From Streptomyces davaonensis JCM 4913 (GTDB lineage: Bacteria > Actinomycetota > Actinomycetes > Streptomycetales > Streptomycetaceae), in NCBI RefSeq assembly GCF_000349325.1, contig NC_020504.1, positions 6,482,053 through 6,546,052 on the forward strand: a stretch of 64,000 nt of DNA. Direction: 5' to 3'. The translations under genes were made by a program, and so were the position numbers. Below the pieces are notes generated by a model, which worked only from the letters and a program-made list of their open reading frames with translations, searched no databases and was not told the DNA's origin. Position 1 is the first letter of the stretch. Each line of letters starts with the position of its first letter. Shown here piece by piece: positions 60,396 to 64,000 of the stretch.

Positions 60396-60419
60396 GGGGG
60401 CCGCCTGACGGCGGCCCCC
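60396..60419. terminator. Bidirectional terminator between the sigma gene and the ABC operon
   Basis: A 10-bp perfect stem (GGGGGCCGCC with GGCGGCCCCC) and 4-nt loop in the 33-bp gap between convergent genes. Confidence 0.88.
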
Positions 60420-60425
60420 GCGTAC

Positions 60426-62354
60426 CTAGTCGACCTCGGCCACCGCCTCCGCGAACTGCGCCTTGTACAGCCGCGCATACGCCCCGTCGGCGGCCAGCAG
60501 CTCGCCGTGCGCGCCCTGCTCCACGATCGAGCCGTTCTCCATGACGAGGATCGTGTCGGCGTCCCGGATGGTCGAGAGACGGTGCGCGATCACGAACGAC
60601 GTACGCCCGTGCGCGAGCTTCGCCATCGCCTTCTGGATCAGCACCTCCGTCCGGGTGTCGACCGAGGACGTCGCCTCGTCCAGCACCAGGATCACCGGAT
60701 CCGACAGGAACGCACGGGCGATGGTGATCAGCTGCTTCTCACCCGCACTGACCCCGGCCCCCTCGTCGTCGATCACCGTGTCGTAGCCGTCGGGAAGCGT
60801 ACGGACGAACCGGTCCGCGTGAGCGGCCCGCGCCGCCTCCTCGATCTCCCCCCGAGTCACCTCACGCGCCGCCCCGTACGCGATGTTCTCCGCGATCGTG
60901 CCGCCGAACAGCCACGTGTCCTGGAGCACCATGCCGATCCCGGCCCGCAGCTCGTCCCGGGACATCGTCGCGACGTCCACCCCGTCCAGCGTGATCCGCC
61001 CGCCGGAGACCTCGTAGAACCGCATCAGAAGGTTGACCAGCGTGGTCTTCCCGGCGCCGGTCGGGCCGACGATGGCGACCGTCTGTCCGGGCTCCACCGT
61101 CAGGGAGAGGTCCTCGATGAGCGGCTTTTCGGGGTCGTACCGGAAGGACACGCCCTCCAGCGCCACCCGCCCGCGCAGCTCCTCCGGCCGCACCCCGGGC
61201 ACGGGGTCCGCCGACTGCTCCTCCGCGTCGAGGAGTTCGAAGATCCGCTCGGCCGACGCCACACCCGACTGCACCAGGTTCGCCATGGACGCCACCTGCG
61301 TCAGCGGCATGGAGAACTGCCGCGAGTACTGGATGAAGGCCTGCACGTCACCGATCGACAGCGACCCGGAGGCGACCCGCAGACCGCCGACCACCGCCAC
61401 CAGCACATAGTTGATGTTCGACACGAACATCATCAGCGGCTGCATGATCCCGCTGTTGAACTGAGCCTTGAACCCGGCCTCGTACAGCGCCTCGTTCTGC
61501 TCGGCGAACTGCTCGGCCGACTCCTCCTGCCGCCCGAACACCTTCACCAGGGTGTGCCCGGTGTACATCTCCTCCACATGCGCGTTCAGCTTGCCCGTGG
61601 TGCGCCACTGCTGCACGAAGTGCGGCTGCGACCGCTTGCCGACCCGGGTGGCGACGACGAACGACACGGGCACCGTCACCAGCGCCACGAGCGCCAGGAT
61701 CCACGACACCCAGAACATCATCGCGAGCACACCGATGATGGTGAGCACCGAGTTGATGAGCTGGCCCATCGACTGCTGGAGCGTCTGCCCGATGTTGTCG
61801 ATGTCGTTGGTGGCGCGGGAGAGCACTTCGCCGCGCTGCCGCTTGTCGAAGTAGGACAGCGGCAGCCGCGACAGCTTGACCTGCACGTCCTCCCGCATCC
61901 GGTACATCGTCCGGTTCACGGCCCGGTTCACCAGACGCGTCGCCACCGCCATCAGCAGCCCCGCCACGGTGAACACGGCGAGCGCGAGCAGCAGCACATG
62001 CCCGACGGCGGTGAAGTCGATCCCCTCGCCGGGTGTGAAGTCGGTGGAGCGGAGCATGTCGGCGACATCGCCGTCACCGCGGTCCCGCATGCCCTCCAGG
62101 ACCTGTTCCTTCGTCGCCCCGGGCTCCATCTCCCGTCCGACGATGCCCGCGAAGACCAGGTCGGTGGCCTTGCCGAGGATCTTCGGCCCGATGACCGACA
62201 GACCCACGCTGAGTACGACACACAGGAGCAGCACATAGATGGTGAGCCGCTCCGGCTTGAACTGGGCGACCAGCCGCTTGCCCGACACCTTGAAGTCCAG
62301 CGAGCGGTGGTCCGGGCCGGTGCCGGCCATCATCCGCCCCATCGGCCCGGCCAT
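60426..62354 (-). CDS. ABC exporter half-transporter (MsbA/LmrA-like), second subunit
   Basis: A 642-residue fused permease-ATPase from ATG 62354. Six membrane helices occupy about 40-360, with an unusual 50-residue acidic insertion between the first two helices (EMEPGATKEQVLEGMRDRGD to TPGEGIDF). The ATPase domain has Walker A GPTGAGKTT, signature GVSAGEKQLI (S in place of the usual LSGGQ first residues), Walker B VILVLDEATS and H-loop IAHRLSTIRD. The stop of the partner gene overlaps its start by one base (TGATG), indicating a heterodimer. Substrate unknown; candidates are drugs, lipids or peptides. Confidence 0.92.
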   Translation of the reverse strand: MAGPMGRMMAGTGPDHRSLDFKVSGKRLVAQFKPERLTIYVLLLCVVLSVGLSVIGPKILGKATDLVFAGIVGREMEPGATKEQVLEGMRDRGDGDVADMLRSTDFTPGEGIDFTAVGHVLLLALAVFTVAGLLMAVATRLVNRAVNRTMYRMREDVQVKLSRLPLSYFDKRQRGEVLSRATNDIDNIGQTLQQSMGQLINSVLTIIGVLAMMFWVSWILALVALVTVPVSFVVATRVGKRSQPHFVQQWRTTGKLNAHVEEMYTGHTLVKVFGRQEESAEQFAEQNEALYEAGFKAQFNSGIMQPLMMFVSNINYVLVAVVGGLRVASGSLSIGDVQAFIQYSRQFSMPLTQVASMANLVQSGVASAERIFELLDAEEQSADPVPGVRPEELRGRVALEGVSFRYDPEKPLIEDLSLTVEPGQTVAIVGPTGAGKTTLVNLLMRFYEVSGGRITLDGVDVATMSRDELRAGIGMVLQDTWLFGGTIAENIAYGAAREVTRGEIEEAARAAHADRFVRTLPDGYDTVIDDEGAGVSAGEKQLITIARAFLSDPVILVLDEATSSVDTRTEVLIQKAMAKLAHGRTSFVIAHRLSTIRDADTILVMENGSIVEQGAHGELLAADGAYARLYKAQFAEAVAEVD

Positions 62355-64000
62355 CAGGCGGCCTCCGCTTCCGTCAGCTGGGAGAGCACGATCTCCCGGT
62401 ACGTCTCGTTGTCCGCCATCAGCTCCTGGTGGCGCCCGGTGCCGACGACCCGCCCCTCGTCGAGGACGACGATCCGGTCGGCGTCCCGGATGGTCGCCAC
62501 CCGCTGGGCGACGATCACCACGGTCGCCTCGGCGGTCTCCTGGGACAGCGCGGCGCGCAGGGCCGCGTCGGTGGCGTAGTCGAGCGCGGAGAAGGAGTCG
62601 TCGAAGAGATAGATCTCCGGCCGCTGCACGAGGGTGCGGGCGATGGCGAGCCGCTGCCGCTGGCCGCCGGAGACATTGGTGCCGCCCTGCGCGATCGGGG
62701 CGTCGAGCCCGTTCTCGAGTCCCTGCACGAACTCCTTGGCCTGCGCCACTTCCAGCGCGTGCCACAGCTCCTCGTCGGTGGCGTCGGGATTGCCGTAGCG
62801 AAGGTTCGTCGCCACTGTCCCGGCGAACAGATACGGCTTCTGCGGCACCAGGCCGACCGTTCTGGCCAGCACCTTCGGGTCGATGCCGGCCACGTCCTCG
62901 CCGTCCACCAGCACCCGGCCGTCGGTCGCGTCGAACAGCCGGGGGACCAGGCCCAGCAGGGTGGACTTGCCGCTGCCGGTCGAGCCGATCACGGCCGTGG
63001 TCTCGCCGGGCAGCGCCATCAGGTCGATGCCCTTGAGCACCGGCTCCTCGGCACCCGGGTAGCGGAAGCCCGCGCCTCGGATCTCCAGCTGGCCGTGCCG
63101 GCGCAGCTCCAGCACCGGCGCCTTCGGCGGCACCACGCTGGACTCGGTGTCGAGCACCTCCTGGATCCGCTCGGCACACACCTCCGCGCGCGGCACCATC
63201 ATGAACATGAAGGTGGCCATCATCACGGACATCACGATCTGCATCAGATAGGCGAGGAACGCCGTCAGATCACCGATCTGCATGCCACCGCTGTCGATGC
63301 GATGGGCGCCGAACCACACCACGGCGATCGACGACATGTTCACCACGGTCATCACGATCGGGAACATCAGCGCGAGCAGATTGCCGGTGCCCAGCGACAT
63401 CGCGGTGAGGTCGGTGTTGGCCTTGCGGAACCGTTGCTGCTCGTACTCGTCGCGGACGAAGGCGCGGATCACGCGGTTGCCGGTGATCTGCTCGCGCAGC
63501 ACCCGGTTCACCGTGTCCAGGCGCTCCTGCATGGACCGGAACAGCGGCCGCAGCCGCCGCACGATCAAGGTCACGCAGATGCCCAGCACCGGCACCACGG
63601 CGACCAGCACCGCCGACAGCGGCACATCGAGGCCGAGCGCCAGCACGATGCCGCCGACGCACATGATCGGCGCCGACACCATCAGCGTGAACGTCATCAG
63701 GGCCAGCATCTGGACCTGCTGCACGTCATTGGTGGTGCGGGTGATCAGCGAGGGCGCGCCGAAATGGCCGACCTCACGCGCGGAGAAGGACTGCACCCGG
63801 CCGAAGACGGCGGCGCGCATGTCCCGGCCCAGCGCCGAGGCGGTCCGGGCGCCGTAGTACACGGCCCCGATGTTGCACACGACCTGCGCCAGCGAGATGC
63901 CGATCATCAGGGCGCCGTAGCTGAGGATGTAGCCGGTGTCTCCGTTGACGACACCGTTGTCGATGATGTCCGCGTTCAGGGTCGGCAGGTAGAGCGTGGC
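62354..64000 (-). CDS. ABC exporter half-transporter, first subunit, N-terminus beyond the window
   Basis: The frame stays open to the right edge (the edge residues read ATLYLPTLNADIIDNG), so the start lies outside and at least 548 residues are visible. Permease helices run to about nt 63150, with LITRTTNDVQQVQMLAL and EQITGNRVIRAFVRDEYE typical of exporters. The ATPase domain has Walker A GSTGSGKST, signature NVSGGQRQRLAIA, Walker B IYLFDDSFSALD and H-loop VAQRVATIRD. Walker B ends in Asp-Asp rather than Asp-Glu, so this site is probably the degenerate one of the heterodimer. Coupled to the following gene. Confidence 0.92.
   Translation of the reverse strand, partial: ATLYLPTLNADIIDNGVVNGDTGYILSYGALMIGISLAQVVCNIGAVYYGARTASALGRDMRAAVFGRVQSFSAREVGHFGAPSLITRTTNDVQQVQMLALMTFTLMVSAPIMCVGGIVLALGLDVPLSAVLVAVVPVLGICVTLIVRRLRPLFRSMQERLDTVNRVLREQITGNRVIRAFVRDEYEQQRFRKANTDLTAMSLGTGNLLALMFPIVMTVVNMSSIAVVWFGAHRIDSGGMQIGDLTAFLAYLMQIVMSVMMATFMFMMVPRAEVCAERIQEVLDTESSVVPPKAPVLELRRHGQLEIRGAGFRYPGAEEPVLKGIDLMALPGETTAVIGSTGSGKSTLLGLVPRLFDATDGRVLVDGEDVAGIDPKVLARTVGLVPQKPYLFAGTVATNLRYGNPDATDEELWHALEVAQAKEFVQGLENGLDAPIAQGGTNVSGGQRQRLAIARTLVQRPEIYLFDDSFSALDYATDAALRAALSQETAEATVVIVAQRVATIRDADRIVVLDEGRVVGTGRHQELMADNETYREIVLSQLTEAEAA

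Noticed and set aside
1..64000. Secondary-metabolite cluster, prophage, integrative element, CRISPR array or tRNA genes
   Set aside because: I saw no PKS/NRPS modules, integrase, transposase, repeat-spacer array or tRNA-like cloverleaf on either strand by reading.

Overview
The window is chromosomal DNA of a high-GC actinomycete, almost certainly a Streptomyces. Codons are strongly G/C-ended, GTG and TTG starts are frequent, and start/stop overlaps of the GTGA, ATGA and TGATG type join co-directional genes. The gene order recO-uppS-zur-znuBCA-glyS-chitinase, then ppdK, nirBD, a SoxR-boxed FMN reductase, nasA, dgt, dnaG and an HrdA-like sigma factor is, from memory, that of the Streptomyces core chromosome. 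No tRNA, rRNA, CRISPR array, phage gene or transposase was seen.

Layout. (1) 1-6.3 kb: housekeeping block with recO (5' end outside the window), uppS, a Zur/ZnuABC zinc-uptake unit and glyS. (2) 6.3-16.5 kb: a secreted DUF4394 protein, a LysE-type exporter, a secreted GH18 chitinase with two DasR-type sites, an aldo/keto reductase with a TetR regulator, a GNAT gene behind a perfect CebR-type palindrome, an MFS exporter with a divergent MmyB-type regulator, a DUF6247-like small gene pair, and an MFS gene broken by a short palindromic insertion. (3) 16.5-28.3 kb: dihydrouridine synthase, an LTA-synthase-like membrane phosphotransferase, two translationally coupled glycosidases with a divergent ROK regulator, and pyruvate phosphate dikinase behind an unusual 405-nt leader. 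(4) 28.3-36.9 kb: an LAXTG-anchored Excalibur protein, a PhoX-like secreted protein, a two-component system, a coupled carbonic anhydrase/SulP pair, another LysE exporter and a multiply frameshifted HTH pseudogene. (5) 36.9-43.3 kb: the assimilatory nitrite reductase operon with a GlnR-like site, a TSUP permease and an imine-reductase-like gene. (6) 43.4-50.4 kb: two HxlR regulators, a class F sortase, a SoxR-controlled FMN reductase, a QorB-like oxidoreductase, a phosphotransferase and an M4 protease. (7) 50.4-64 kb: nasA, sanA-like gene, sirohydrochlorin chelatase, dgt, ferredoxin reductase, dnaG, an HrdA-like sigma factor and a heterodimeric ABC exporter running off the right edge.

Functional links. 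Nitrate assimilation is spread over nasA, nirBD with its flavoprotein, and the sirohydrochlorin chelatase that can make the siroheme NirB needs. Zinc homeostasis is self-contained, with regulator and importer together. Carbon-related regulation appears at several points (DasR-type sites, a CebR-type site, the ROK/glycosidase cluster, ppdK). The carbonic anhydrase/SulP pair looks like a bicarbonate supply unit.

The most novel-looking items are the ppdK leader with twin CGCTCA-N2-TGAGCG palindromes and a 9-codon ORF, the orphan two-glycosidase/ROK cluster, the DUF6247 pair whose partner looks truncated, and two short mobile-like intergenic repeats, one breaking a transporter gene and one forming a protein C-terminus.
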